From Streptomyces kaniharaensis (GTDB lineage Bacteria; Actinomycetota; Actinomycetes; Streptomycetales; Streptomycetaceae), in the NCBI RefSeq assembly GCF_009569385.1, contig NZ_WBOF01000001.1, positions 1,364,001 to 1,428,000 on the forward strand: a stretch of 64,000 nucleotides of DNA, in the 5' to 3' direction. Positions 20,781-29,580 of the stretch are shown here, piece by piece. The first letter of the stretch is position 1. Each line of letters starts with the position of its first letter. The notes below the pieces were generated by a model. That model searched no databases. It saw only the letters and a program-made list of their open reading frames with translations, and was not told the origin of the DNA. A program made the translations under genes and the position numbers.

Positions 20781-21641
20781 ATGATCCTTCGCCCGGTCAG
20801 GGACACCGCCGCCGACGCGGAGACCGTCCAGGAGATCTCCCTCGCCGCGTCCGCCGGTCCGGACGGCCCCGCTCCGGCCGCGGCGCCGACGCCGGTGCTG
20901 CTGGCCCGCACCCGCCACCTGGCCCGCACCGACCCGCAGGGCTGCTGGCTGGCGGAGAGCGGCGGCGAGGCGGTCGGCGCGGTGCTGTCGCTGCGCCGGG
21001 AGGGGCTGTGGATGCCCTCCCTGTTCGTGGTCCGGCCGCAGGCGCAGGGCAAGGGCGTCGGGCGGCTGCTGCTGGAACGGGCGGCGGCGCACGGGCGCGG
21101 GTGCCTGCGCGGGATGGTCTGCGTGTCGGGGTCCCCGGCGGCGGCCCGCCGCTACCGGCTGGCCGGGTTCACGCTGCACCCGGCGATGCGGCTGAGCGGG
21201 CGGGTGGACCGGGCCGGGCTTGTCGACCCCGGGGACATCCCGGTGCACCGCGGCAACGCGACCCACCGGCACCTGCTGGACTCGGTGGACCGGCGGCTGC
21301 GCGGCTCCGCGCACGGGCCGGACCACGAGCTGATGCTGGGCCACTTCGAGGAACTGCTGATCGCCGACTCGCTCGCCGGCACTGGCTACTGCTACCGGGA
21401 CGGCGGTGCGGTGAAGCTGCTGGCCGCCACCACCAAGCGGATCGCCGTCCGGCTGCTGCGCGAGGCGCTGTCCCGGGTGCCGGAGGGGGCACGGGCGCGC
21501 GTGGAGTTCCTGACCGCCGAGCAGGAGTGGGCGCTGGACGTCGGCCTGGAGGTGGGGCTCACGCCGGAGCCGCGGGGCTACGTCGGCCTGCACGGGATGC
21601 GGCCGCCGGCGCCGTACCTGCCGAGCGGCGCGTTCCTCTGA
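20781..21641 (+). CDS. GNAT acetyltransferase with C-terminal extension
   Basis: A protein of about 286 residues. Residues 1-140 form a GNAT domain with the acetyl-CoA loop RPQAQGKGVGRLLLERA. About 145 residues follow with no recognised motif (ELMLGHFEELL, TGYCYRDGGAVKLL), perhaps a second degenerate GNAT fold. ATG 20781 or ATG 20772 could start it; neither has a strong ribosome site. The substrate is unknown. Confidence 0.8.
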   Translation: MILRPVRDTAADAETVQEISLAASAGPDGPAPAAAPTPVLLARTRHLARTDPQGCWLAESGGEAVGAVLSLRREGLWMPSLFVVRPQAQGKGVGRLLLERAAAHGRGCLRGMVCVSGSPAAARRYRLAGFTLHPAMRLSGRVDRAGLVDPGDIPVHRGNATHRHLLDSVDRRLRGSAHGPDHELMLGHFEELLIADSLAGTGYCYRDGGAVKLLAATTKRIAVRLLREALSRVPEGARARVEFLTAEQEWALDVGLEVGLTPEPRGYVGLHGMRPPAPYLPSGAFL

Positions 21642-21682
21642 CAGGCGCTCCTTGGACAACGCGAGAACAACGCGAGAACAAA

Positions 21683-21723
21683 CGCGACGACCCCCACCGG
21701 GGCGTCCGGTGGGGGTCGTCGCG
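21683..21723. terminator. bidirectional terminator
   Basis: An 18-base perfect stem beginning CGCGACGACCCCCACCGG, between the convergent GNAT and decarboxylase genes. Confidence 0.8.
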
Positions 21724-21735
21724 TCAGGCTGCGGC

Positions 21736-23103
21736 TCAGGCCATGGTGTCCAGGATCTCCCGGACCATCTCCATCGTGGTGCCCGGGTGCAGGAACGCGA
21801 AGCGGGCGACCGTCTCGCCGTCCCAGCCGGTGGGCGTGACGAAGCCGATCTGGTCCGCGAGCAGCTGGTGCGACCAGCGGTAGTAGTCGTCGTTGGTCCA
21901 GCCCTTGCGGCGGAAGCAGACGGCGGAGAGCTGCGGGTCGAACAGCAGCTCCAGGTGCTCGGTCTCGCGGATCAGCTGCGCGGTGTCCTGGGCCAGCTTG
22001 AGGCCGGTCTCGATGGCGTCGGTATACGCCTGGGTGCCGTGCACGGCGAGCGAGAACCAGAGCGGCAGGCCGCGGGCGCGCCGGGTCAGGTGGTAGGCGT
22101 AGTCGGTGGGGTTCCACTCGTCGCCCTCGGTGTGCAGGACGTCGAGGTAGGAGGCGTCCTGGGTGTGCACGGCACGGGCGAGCTGCGGGTTGCGGTAGAT
22201 CAGCGCGGCGCAGTCGAACGGGGCGAACAGCCACTTGTGCGGGTCCACCACGAAGGAGTCGGCGTGCTCGATGCCGTTGTAGCGGGCGCGGACCGAGGGG
22301 GCGAACAGGCCCGCGCCGCCGTAGGCCCCGTCCACGTGGAACCACATGTCGCGCTCGCGGGCGACCTCGGAGAGGCCCTGGAGGTCGTCGACGATGCCCT
22401 CGTTGGTGGTGCCGCCGGTGCCGACGACCGCGATCACCGTCTCCGGGTTGGGGTCGGCGGCCAGCGCGGCGCGCAGCGCCTCGCCGGTGAACTGCCGGTT
22501 CACCGTCGGGACCTTGAAGGCCTCGACGCCGATGATGTTGAAGGTGTTCTTGACCGACGAGTGCACCTGGTCGGCGACGGCTATCCGCAGGCGCGCCTCG
22601 GGGCCGACGCCGAGCTTGCGGCGGGCGGTGTCACGGGCGACCACCAGCGCGGACAGGTTGCCCGCCGAGCCACCGGAGACGAAGCAGCCGCCAGCCGTCT
22701 CGGGCAGGCCCGCACGGTCGGCGATCAGGCGCAGCACCTGGTTCTCGGCGGCGATCGCGCCGGCCGCCTCCAGCCAGGAGATGCCCTGGAGGGAGGCGCA
22801 GGAGACGACCATGTCGAACAGCAGCGCGGCCTTGGTGGGGGCGCACGGGATGAAGGACAGGTAGCGCGGGCTGTCGGCGGAGATGACCGCGCGGGACAGC
22901 TCGTGGTCGTACAGCTTGAGCACGTCGGCCGGGTCGTTGCCGTCCGGGTTCATCAGGCCGGCCAGCTGGGCGCGCAGGTGCTCGCCGTCACCGGGGTGGT
23001 CGAGGGGGACGGGGTCGTACTGCAGCCGCTCCCGCATGTAGTCGAAAACCAGGTCGACCAGTTCGTTGTCGGGCCGGTGCATGCGGTCGGGTACTGCGGA
23101 CAC
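21736..23103 (-). CDS. PLP-dependent group II decarboxylase (aromatic/L-amino acid or DABA type)
   Basis: A protein of 455 residues. DPHKWLFAPFDCA carries the PLP lysine, FHVDGAYGG the cofactor aspartate, and QVHSSV the ring-stacking histidine. It would decarboxylate an amino acid, but the substrate cannot be read from the motifs. The start is GTG. An Lrp/AsnC regulator lies 196 bases upstream on the same strand, which suggests amino-acid-responsive control. Confidence 0.88.
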   Translation of the reverse strand: MSAVPDRMHRPDNELVDLVFDYMRERLQYDPVPLDHPGDGEHLRAQLAGLMNPDGNDPADVLKLYDHELSRAVISADSPRYLSFIPCAPTKAALLFDMVVSCASLQGISWLEAAGAIAAENQVLRLIADRAGLPETAGGCFVSGGSAGNLSALVVARDTARRKLGVGPEARLRIAVADQVHSSVKNTFNIIGVEAFKVPTVNRQFTGEALRAALAADPNPETVIAVVGTGGTTNEGIVDDLQGLSEVARERDMWFHVDGAYGGAGLFAPSVRARYNGIEHADSFVVDPHKWLFAPFDCAALIYRNPQLARAVHTQDASYLDVLHTEGDEWNPTDYAYHLTRRARGLPLWFSLAVHGTQAYTDAIETGLKLAQDTAQLIRETEHLELLFDPQLSAVCFRRKGWTNDDYYRWSHQLLADQIGFVTPTGWDGETVARFAFLHPGTTMEMVREILDTMA

Positions 23104-23299
23104 GGCTGTCCCTCTCGGCTGTGGGGTGTCGGGGGGATCCGGCCGGCGGGAGTGTTCACCGCGACGCCCGGACCTGATCAGCCTAGGCAGCGGAGGGGGT
23201 GCGACGCGCGTCCGAACGCGGCTGGTCAGGCAGGTTTCGAGCGTCTTCGGGCCGGTCCGCGCAGGATTCCTGCGTGCGCGCGGCGGATCGCCGGGCGGA

Positions 23300-23764
23300 T
23301 CAGCCGATCAGCTGGGAGAGGACCACGGAGGAGCGGCTGCGCTGGACGCCGGGCTCCCTGCGGATGCGCTCGATGACGCCCTCCAGGTGGCGCATGTCGG
23401 CGGCCCGCAGGTGCACCAGGGCGTCCGGGTCGCCGGTGACCGTCCAGGCGGCGACCACCTCGGGGAACTGGCGCAGGCTGGCGAGGATCTCCTCGGGAGC
23501 GGTCCGCTCACGGCAGTAGACCTCGACGAAGGCCTCGGTCTGCCAGCCGAGCACCGCCGGGTCGAGGACCACGGTGAAGCCGCGCACCACCCCGCGTGCC
23601 CGCAGCCGGTCGATCCGGCGGCGGACGGCGGTGGCGGAGAGGTTCACCTGGAGGCCTATCTCGGCGTAGGAGGCGCGGCCGTCGCTGCCGAGGCGGGCGA
23701 GGAGCAGCCGGTCGGTCTCGTCCAGGTCGGCCCCGACCACCTCGTGCGCTCGGCTGCTGGTCAT
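23300..23764 (-). CDS. Lrp/AsnC family transcriptional regulator
   Basis: A full-length Lrp protein of 154 residues. The N-terminal winged helix is DETDRLLLARLGSDGRASYAEIG with the recognition helix in LSATAVRRRIDRL. The C-terminal RAM domain binds the effector and forms octamers in this family. ATG 23764 is the first good start of a much longer open frame. Its position before the PLP decarboxylase makes that gene its likeliest target. Confidence 0.92.
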   Translation of the reverse strand: MTSSRAHEVVGADLDETDRLLLARLGSDGRASYAEIGLQVNLSATAVRRRIDRLRARGVVRGFTVVLDPAVLGWQTEAFVEVYCRERTAPEEILASLRQFPEVVAAWTVTGDPDALVHLRAADMRHLEGVIERIRREPGVQRSRSSVVLSQLIG

Positions 23765-23901
23765 TGGTGCGGGGCTCCACGGGTCGTCCGGGGGATCGGC
23801 GGGCCGGTACGGCATCGGCCACTGCCGAAACGGTTCGGCACCATTCTGGCGGATGACAGGAGCGAGTCCACTGCTGGCGGATGACGGCCGGTGGTTAGGC
23901 G

Positions 23902-24825
23902 TCAGTCCACCAGGAGGACGATCTTCCCCCGGGTGCGGCCCTCGGCGCTGAGCGCCTGGGCGGAGGCGGCCTGGGCGAGCGGGAAGGTCGAGGCGACGGT
24001 GACGGTGAGGCGGCCCTCGTCGGCGAGCGCGGCCAGTTCGGCGAGGCCGGCCGCGTCCGGGCGGACCCAGACGTAGTGGCCGCCGAGCGCCTTCACGCCG
24101 TAGTCGGCGATCGAGGCGATCCGCGCCGGGTCGGCGACCAGACCGGCCGAGATCTGGACGGCTCCGCCGCCGACCAGGTCGAGGGCCGCGTCCACCCCGC
24201 CCGGGGCGAGCGCCCGGACCCGTTCGGCCAGGCCCTCGCCGTAGCGGACCGGCTCCGCGCCGAGGCCGCGCAGGTAGTCGTGGTTGCGCTCGGCGGCGGT
24301 GCCGATCACCCGCGCGCCGCTGGCCCGGGCGAGCTGGACGGCCAGGTGGCCGACCCCGCCGGCCGCCGCGTGCACCAGCAGGGTCTCCCCCTCCTTCAGC
24401 CCGAGCACCCTGAGGCTCTGCAGGGCGGAGAGCCCGGCCAGCGGCAGGCCGCCGGCCTGCGCCCAGTCGAGCGCGGCGGGCTTGCGGGCGAGGGTGCGCA
24501 CGGGCGCGGCGACCAGCTCGGCGTAGGTGCCGTGCTCGACGGTGTCCTTGCGGACGTAGCCGTAGACTTCGTCGCCGGGTGCGAACTCGGTGACCCCGCC
24601 GCCGACGGCCCGGACGACGCCGGCCGCGTCCCAGCCCATGACCAGCGGGAAGTGGGCGTCCAGCAGGCCGTCCAGCGCACCTTCGCGGACCTTCCAGTCC
24701 ACCGGGTTCACCCCGGCCGCCCGGACCTCCACCAGGACCGAGTCCGGCCCGACCTTGGGATCGGGCAGATCGGTGTACTCGACCACCTCGGGGCCGCCGT
24801 AGCGGTTGATCGCGATTGCCTTCAT
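23902..24825 (-). CDS. NADP-dependent quinone oxidoreductase-like protein (MDR family)
   Basis: A zinc-free medium-chain dehydrogenase/reductase of 307 residues. The N-terminal GroES-like domain contains AAGVNPVDWKVREG. The Rossmann domain has the VHAAAGGVGHLAVQLA nucleotide-binding motif. Such enzymes reduce quinones or enones. It is divergent from nadA, and the palindromes between them could control it. Confidence 0.88.
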   Translation of the reverse strand: MKAIAINRYGGPEVVEYTDLPDPKVGPDSVLVEVRAAGVNPVDWKVREGALDGLLDAHFPLVMGWDAAGVVRAVGGGVTEFAPGDEVYGYVRKDTVEHGTYAELVAAPVRTLARKPAALDWAQAGGLPLAGLSALQSLRVLGLKEGETLLVHAAAGGVGHLAVQLARASGARVIGTAAERNHDYLRGLGAEPVRYGEGLAERVRALAPGGVDAALDLVGGGAVQISAGLVADPARIASIADYGVKALGGHYVWVRPDAAGLAELAALADEGRLTVTVASTFPLAQAASAQALSAEGRTRGKIVLLVD

Positions 24826-24959
24826 GGCCCAGCCATACCCGGGGCCGCCCGGATATCGATTCGGCCACGGGAGGACTGCCCCGAATCGCTCATCCGGCTC
24901 CCTCGGTGGTCCGATCCGGCGAGCGGTTCTCGTCACATCGACAGGATGGCCATCGTCAC

Positions 24960-24994
24960 TCTGACGCTAACCGGTTAGAATAGATAGCGTCAGA
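24960..24994. promoter_or_regulatory. nested palindromes in the oxidoreductase/nadA intergenic region
   Basis: An outer pair TCTGACGCTA (24960-24969) and TAGCGTCAGA (24985-24994) are exact complements. Inside lies a perfect 12-base palindrome CTAACCGGTTAG (24967-24978). A TAGAAT -10-like hexamer (24976-24981) overlaps it. The arrangement looks like a TetR-type operator, but no TetR gene is in this window. Confidence 0.6.
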
Positions 24995-25045
24995 TAGACG
25001 AAAAGGCTTCACCGCTTGATCGGCCGCACAGAAGGGCACCCGCCC

Positions 25046-26230
25046 GTGACCACCACCATCACCGAGACCTACGGCGTCGACCCCACCCCGACGCCGCTCG
25101 CTCTGCTGCTGCTCGGCCGCGAGGCCGACCCGAACAGCGAGCGCGGCGTCGAGTGCCCCGGTGACCTCCCCCCGGCCTCCGACCCGGACCTCGTCGAGCG
25201 CGCCCGCGCGGCCAAGGCCGCGCTCGGCGACCGCGTCTTCATCCTGGGCCACCACTACCAGCGCGACGAGGTGATCGAGTTCGCCGACGTCACCGGTGAC
25301 TCGTTCAAGCTCGCCCGGGACGCGGCGGCCCGCCCGGAGGCCGAGTACATCGTCTTCTGCGGCGTGCACTTCATGGCCGAGTCGGCGGACATCCTCACCA
25401 CCGACGCCCAGCAGGTCGTCCTCCCCGACCTCGCGGCCGGCTGTTCGATGGCCGACATGGCCACCGCCGAGCAGGTCGCCGAGTGCTGGGACGTGCTGAC
25501 CGACGCCGGCATAGCGGACGTGACCGTCCCGGTGTCGTACATGAACTCCTCCGCCGACATCAAGGCCTTCACCGGCCGGCACGGCGGCACCATCTGCACC
25601 TCCTCCAACGCCAAGCGCGCCCTGGAGTGGGCGTTCGAACAGGGCGAGAAGGTGCTGTTCCTGCCCGACCAGCACCTCGGCCGCAACACCGCGGTGCGCG
25701 AGATGGGCTTCTCGCTGGACGACTGCGTCCTGTACAACCCGCACAAGCCGAACGGCGGCCTGACCGCCGAGCAGCTGCGGAACGCCAAGATGATCCTGTG
25801 GCGCGGCCACTGCTCGGTGCACGGCCGGTTCAACCTGGACTCGGTGAACGACGTCCGCGAGCGCATCCCGGGCGTCACCGTCCTGGTGCACCCCGAGTGC
25901 AGGCACGAGGTCGTCACGGCCGCCGACATGGTCGGCTCGACGGAGTACATCATCAAGGCGCTGGACGCCGCCGAGCCCGGCTCCAAGTGGGCCATCGGCA
26001 CCGAGCTGAACCTGGTCCGCCGGCTGGCCAAGGCCCACCCGGACAAGGAGATCGTCTTCCTCGACAGGACGGTCTGCTTCTGCTCGACCATGAACCGGAT
26101 CGACCTGCCGCACCTGGTCTGGGCGCTGGAGTCGCTGGTCGAGGGCCGGGTGCCGAACGTGATCACCGTCGACCCGGAGACCGAGAAGTACGCCAAGGCC
26201 GCGCTGGACCGGATGCTGGCCCTGCCGTAA
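25046..26230 (+). CDS. nadA: quinolinate synthase
   Basis: A protein of 394 residues condensing iminoaspartate with dihydroxyacetone phosphate to quinolinate in de novo NAD synthesis. It has the long actinobacterial form. The landmarks are FILGHHYQRDEVI, FCGVHFMAESADIL, VSYMNSSADIKA, HPECRHEV and CFCSTMN, whose cysteines supply the 4Fe-4S cluster. GTG 25046 is chosen from the family N-terminus. nadB and nadC are not adjacent. Confidence 0.95.
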   Translation: MTTTITETYGVDPTPTPLALLLLGREADPNSERGVECPGDLPPASDPDLVERARAAKAALGDRVFILGHHYQRDEVIEFADVTGDSFKLARDAAARPEAEYIVFCGVHFMAESADILTTDAQQVVLPDLAAGCSMADMATAEQVAECWDVLTDAGIADVTVPVSYMNSSADIKAFTGRHGGTICTSSNAKRALEWAFEQGEKVLFLPDQHLGRNTAVREMGFSLDDCVLYNPHKPNGGLTAEQLRNAKMILWRGHCSVHGRFNLDSVNDVRERIPGVTVLVHPECRHEVVTAADMVGSTEYIIKALDAAEPGSKWAIGTELNLVRRLAKAHPDKEIVFLDRTVCFCSTMNRIDLPHLVWALESLVEGRVPNVITVDPETEKYAKAALDRMLALP

Positions 26231-26245
26231 CACCCGGCCGGTACG

Positions 26246-26289
26246 CGAAAGGGCGGGCCCCCTCCACTCGGAGGGGGCCCGCCCTTTCG
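26246..26289. terminator. bidirectional terminator between nadA and pspA unit
   Basis: A 20-base perfect stem, starting CGAAAGGGCGGGCCCCCTCC, closes on ACTC and ends in a short T-run. It separates convergent genes. Confidence 0.88.
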
Positions 26290-26310
26290 TCTGGCAAAGC
26301 GGCGCGGAGG

Positions 26311-26604
26311 CTATTCGGGGAAGCCCGGGATGACGCCCTCGCCGTCGGCCATCAGCAGCTCGCGGACCTCGTCGATCGTCGCCTCGGCGTTCGGCAGGAT
26401 CAGCTCGGACGGCTCCAGCGAATCCAGCGGCAGCGGAGTGCCGTACTGCTTCACCGCGGCGAGCAGCTTGGCGTACGCGTGGCGGAAGAGCTCCTCGTTC
26501 CCCGAGTCCACTGCGGTGACGAGCTCGGCGTCGAGCTCGTTGAGCAGGTTCAGGTGGTCGTCGCCGACCTCGAACTGCCCCTCACCCATGACCCTCATGA
26601 TCAT
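26311..26604 (-). CDS. PspA-associated protein (PspAA)
   Basis: A protein of 97 residues that begins MIMRVMGEGQFEV, the typical opening of PspAA, with an acidic helical remainder. The family occurs next to pspA in actinobacteria and is thought to partner it in membrane stress. GGGAG precedes ATG 26604. It lies 37 bases downstream of pspA on the same strand, so the two are probably cotranscribed. Confidence 0.85.
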   Translation of the reverse strand: MIMRVMGEGQFEVGDDHLNLLNELDAELVTAVDSGNEELFRHAYAKLLAAVKQYGTPLPLDSLEPSELILPNAEATIDEVRELLMADGEGVIPGFPE

Positions 26605-26641
26605 GCCGTGCGTCTCCCTGGTTCGTGGGGTGGAGCTCATG

Positions 26642-27442
26642 TCACTTGTTGTAGTTGATGCGCGGGGTGTCCTGCTGCGGCTGCGCGTCCTGCGGCTTGC
26701 CCTGCTCGATCGCGGCCGGACCGGACGGGGAACCACCGGACAGCTCGGCCTTCATCCGGGCCAGCTCCAGCTCGACGTCCGAACCGCCGGCCACCCGCTC
26801 CAGCTCGGCCTCGATGTCGTCCTTGCGGCCGAGACCGCTGGCGTCGTCGAGCGCGCCGGAGGCCAGCAGCTCGTCGATCGCGCCGGCACGCGCCTGCATC
26901 TGGGCGGTCTTGTCCTCGGCCCGCTGGATGGCGAGGCCGACGTCGCCCATCTCCTCCGAGATCCCGGAGAAGGACTCGGCGATGCGGGTCTGCGCCTGGG
27001 CCGCGGTGTAGGTGGCCTTGATGGTCTCCTTCTTGGTGCGGAAGGCGTCCACCTTGGCCTGCAGCCGCTGGGAGGCGAGCGTGAGCTTCTCCTCCTCGGC
27101 CTGGAGCGCCTGGTACTGCGTCTCCAGGTCGGTGATCTGGGACTGCATGTTGGCCTTGCGGGTCAGCGCCTCGCGCGCGAGGTCCTCGCGGCCGAGCGAC
27201 AGCGCCTTGCGGCCCTGGTCCTCGTACTTCGCGGACTGCTGCTGGAGCTGGGTCAGCTGGAGTTCCAGGCGCTTGCGCGAGGTCGCGACGTCCGCGACAC
27301 CACGCCGTACCTTCTGCAGCAGTTCGAGCTGCTTCTGGTAGGAGTAGTCGAGCGTCTCACGGGGATCCTCCGCCCGGTCCAAGGCCTTGTTCGCCTTGGA
27401 GCGGAAGATCAGCCCCATACGCTTCATGATTCCGTCGCTCAT
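26642..27442 (-). CDS. pspA: phage shock protein A / IM30 homologue
   Basis: A protein of 266 residues, almost entirely long coiled-coil helices, with the amphipathic N-terminal segment MKRMGLIFRSKANKALDRAEDP used for membrane binding. PspA/IM30 proteins form ESCRT-III-like assemblies that protect the membrane. A disordered Pro/Gln-rich tail of about 35 residues follows the helices. ATG 27442 is chosen; ATG 27427 is the alternative. Confidence 0.94.
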   Translation of the reverse strand: MSDGIMKRMGLIFRSKANKALDRAEDPRETLDYSYQKQLELLQKVRRGVADVATSRKRLELQLTQLQQQSAKYEDQGRKALSLGREDLAREALTRKANMQSQITDLETQYQALQAEEEKLTLASQRLQAKVDAFRTKKETIKATYTAAQAQTRIAESFSGISEEMGDVGLAIQRAEDKTAQMQARAGAIDELLASGALDDASGLGRKDDIEAELERVAGGSDVELELARMKAELSGGSPSGPAAIEQGKPQDAQPQQDTPRINYNK

Positions 27443-27742
27443 GGGCCTCGGGTGCCCCCTTCTCCGGCCTGCGGTGTTTATCTCGTTACCAGACACGACG
27501 AGTGTATGTGCAGCGAGCCCGTCGCCGCAGTGCACCTGCCTGCAACAAGACTGCTACAGCGCTGCGCGCCACTGCCTCATCCCCGGGGTGGATCCGGCTC
27601 TCATCCCCCCTATCCTCCATCCGACTGATCCCTTACGGGAAGGGGCCGGAGAACCCGACCCGGGCTCCCACCTCGCGGATCGATATGCGTTTGGGTCCAA
27701 CGGCACCCCGTGAAGGCGTTCCGCACCCCGTACGCTGGTTGT
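27443..27742. promoter_or_regulatory. divergent promoter region pspA / DUF3043 gene
   Basis: A 300-base region. TACGCT at 27731-27736 lies six bases before the GTG of the DUF3043 gene, suggesting a -10 element and a leaderless message. I could not pick out a reliable pspA promoter. Confidence 0.4.
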
Positions 27743-28342
27743 GTGTTCCGACGCCGTTCAGATGATGCCGCCGCCTCCGCCGCCGTGCTGGAGAAGCAGG
27801 ACGAGACGACCCAGGCCCGCCACCCGGAGGCCAAGAAGGGTCGGCCCACGCCCAAGCGCAGTGACGCCGAATCCAACCGGCGTACCCGGGTGACCGTGCC
27901 CAAGGACCGCAAGGAGGCCTCCCGCCAGGCGCGCGAGCGCATGCGGGCCGAGCGCGAGAAGCAGCGCACCGCACTGCTGGAGGGCGACGAGCGCCACCTG
28001 CCGGCCCGCGACAAGGGCCCGGTGCGCAGGTTCACCCGTGACTACGTGGACGCCCGCTGGTCGCTGGCCGAGTTCTTCCTGCCGGCCGCCGTGCTGATCC
28101 TGGTGCTCAGCATCGTCAAGGTGCCGGCCATCCAGCTGCTCTCCTCGCTGCTGTTCCTGCTGTTCTTCGTGCTCGTCGCACTGGACTTCGTCCGCCTCGG
28201 CTTCGGCCTGCGCAAGCAGCTCGGCGAGCGCTTCGCCGGCCAGAACAGCCGCGGCGCGGTCGCCTACGGCCTGATGCGCGTCCTGCAGCTGCGCCGGCTG
28301 CGACTGCCCAAGCCGCAGGTGCGTCGCGGGGAGAGGCCCTGA
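27743..28342 (+). CDS. DUF3043 membrane protein
   Basis: A protein of 199 residues. The first 100 are very hydrophilic and basic, rich in Lys/Arg/Glu. Two adjacent membrane segments (SLAEFFLPAAVLILVLSIV and LLSSLLFLLFFVLVALDFV) follow, then a basic tail. This is the DUF3043 layout found across actinobacteria. The GTG at 27743 fits a leaderless start. The next gene begins 11 bases after its stop. The function is unknown. Confidence 0.8.
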   Translation: MFRRRSDDAAASAAVLEKQDETTQARHPEAKKGRPTPKRSDAESNRRTRVTVPKDRKEASRQARERMRAEREKQRTALLEGDERHLPARDKGPVRRFTRDYVDARWSLAEFFLPAAVLILVLSIVKVPAIQLLSSLLFLLFFVLVALDFVRLGFGLRKQLGERFAGQNSRGAVAYGLMRVLQLRRLRLPKPQVRRGERP

Positions 28343-28353
28343 CCGCCGAACCG

Positions 28354-29256
28354 GTGGACTCCGGCTGGGCCCCGCCGTCCTGGGAGGGGCCCGGCCTGTA
28401 CGCGCTGCCGGGCCAGGGCGACGGCGGCCACGACCGGTTCGGCCAGGGACGGCACGTCCAGGACCGACGGCTGCCCTCGCGCAGCGGCTCCTTCGCCGGT
28501 GGCACCGGCGCCTGGCTGGATCGCCTCGGCGGGCTGCGCAACTTCGTGCGCCAGGAGCTGGTCGCCCGGCAACTCGCCGAGCAGCTGACCGGCCGCACCG
28601 CCCAGCGCGTCCTCGACATCGGCTGCGGCCAGGGCACCCAGGCGCTGCGCCTGGCCCGGTCCGGCCACTACGTCACCGGCATCGACTCCGACCCGGTCGC
28701 CCTCGGCGTCGCCCAGGGGGCGCTGGCCGAGGAGCCCGCGGAGGTCCGCGGCCGGATACAGCTGCTCAGCGGCGACGGCCACCAGTGCGGGCGCTGGTTC
28801 GGCCCGCGCAGCTTCGACGTCGTCCTCTGCCACGGCGTCCTGATGTACCTGCCCGACCCGGACCCGATGATCGCCTCGCTGGCCCGGCTGCTGGCGCCCG
28901 GTGGACTGCTCTCGCTGCTGGTCCGCAACCGTGACGCGCTCGCCCTGCGACCCGCCGCCGCCGGCGACTGGCGGGCCGCGCTGCACGCCTTCGAGAGCGA
29001 CCGCTACTACAACCGGCTCGGGCTGGCCGCCCGCGCCGACCGGCTCGCCGACCTGTCCGTCACCCTCTCCGAGGTGTCGGTGCCGCTGAAGCACTGGTAC
29101 GGCGTGCGGGTCTTCACCGACAACGCGCCCGACGACGCGGCGCCGCCGGTCGACGGCCGTCAGCTGGCCCAGCTGCTGGAGGCCGAGGACCGGGCCGGGC
29201 GCACCGACCCGTACCGGCAGGTCGCCGCGCTGCTGCACGTCATCGGATCCAAGTAG
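28354..29256 (+). CDS. class I SAM-dependent methyltransferase
   Basis: A protein of 300 residues with a Rossmann methyltransferase core: VLDIGCGQGTQALRLA (motif I), GIDSDP (acidic loop), SFDVVLCHGVLMYLPDP (motif II) and LLAPGGLLSLLV (motif III). The first 70 residues are a Gly-rich, probably unstructured extension. GTG 28354 follows GGGAGAGG and is 11 bases from the DUF3043 stop. The substrate is unknown; the similarity class includes SmtA/CmoM-like enzymes. Confidence 0.85.
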   Translation: MDSGWAPPSWEGPGLYALPGQGDGGHDRFGQGRHVQDRRLPSRSGSFAGGTGAWLDRLGGLRNFVRQELVARQLAEQLTGRTAQRVLDIGCGQGTQALRLARSGHYVTGIDSDPVALGVAQGALAEEPAEVRGRIQLLSGDGHQCGRWFGPRSFDVVLCHGVLMYLPDPDPMIASLARLLAPGGLLSLLVRNRDALALRPAAAGDWRAALHAFESDRYYNRLGLAARADRLADLSVTLSEVSVPLKHWYGVRVFTDNAPDDAAPPVDGRQLAQLLEAEDRAGRTDPYRQVAALLHVIGSK

Positions 29257-29283
29257 GACGAGCAGCGGCCCTCACCCGCCCGC

Positions 29284-29484
29284 TCAGGCCTCGTGCAGGC
29301 TCATCGCGTAGACCACCCGGTCGTCGTCGAGTAGGACGGCGGTGTCGACGCCGTCCTCCACGAGCTGCTTCCAGCTCTCCCCGATCCAGGTCTCGGCGTC
29401 CCCCTGGCCGGCGAACTCCTCCTGGCCGCCGTCCGGCGTCACCACGGTGCCGTCCGCCTTCTCGTACCGCCACGTCCAGACCAT
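29284..29484 (-). CDS. small conserved hypothetical protein
   Basis: An acidic, Trp-rich protein of 66 residues (WTWRYE, AETWIGESWKQL, YAMSLHEA) with the strongest ribosome site of this neighbourhood, GGAGGAG before ATG 29484. It converges with the methyltransferase gene. I recognise the pattern as a streptomycete conserved hypothetical but know no function. Confidence 0.7.
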   Translation of the reverse strand: MVWTWRYEKADGTVVTPDGGQEEFAGQGDAETWIGESWKQLVEDGVDTAVLLDDDRVVYAMSLHEA

Positions 29485-29580
29485 GCCCGGCTCCTCCCAC
29501 TGACGACGCTGCCTGTGTGCTGCGCACCTTAGCCTGCCCGGCCCGATCTTCCGTATGCCTGGTCGGGCAGGATGGGCGCC

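Noticed and set aside
23765..24868. Long open frame upstream of the Lrp gene
   Set aside because: It overlaps the well-supported oxidoreductase gene in another frame; the Lrp protein begins at 23764.
29520..29580. Possible cobalamin riboswitch before cobU
   Set aside because: The intergenic space is under 100 bases and lacks the conserved B12-box.
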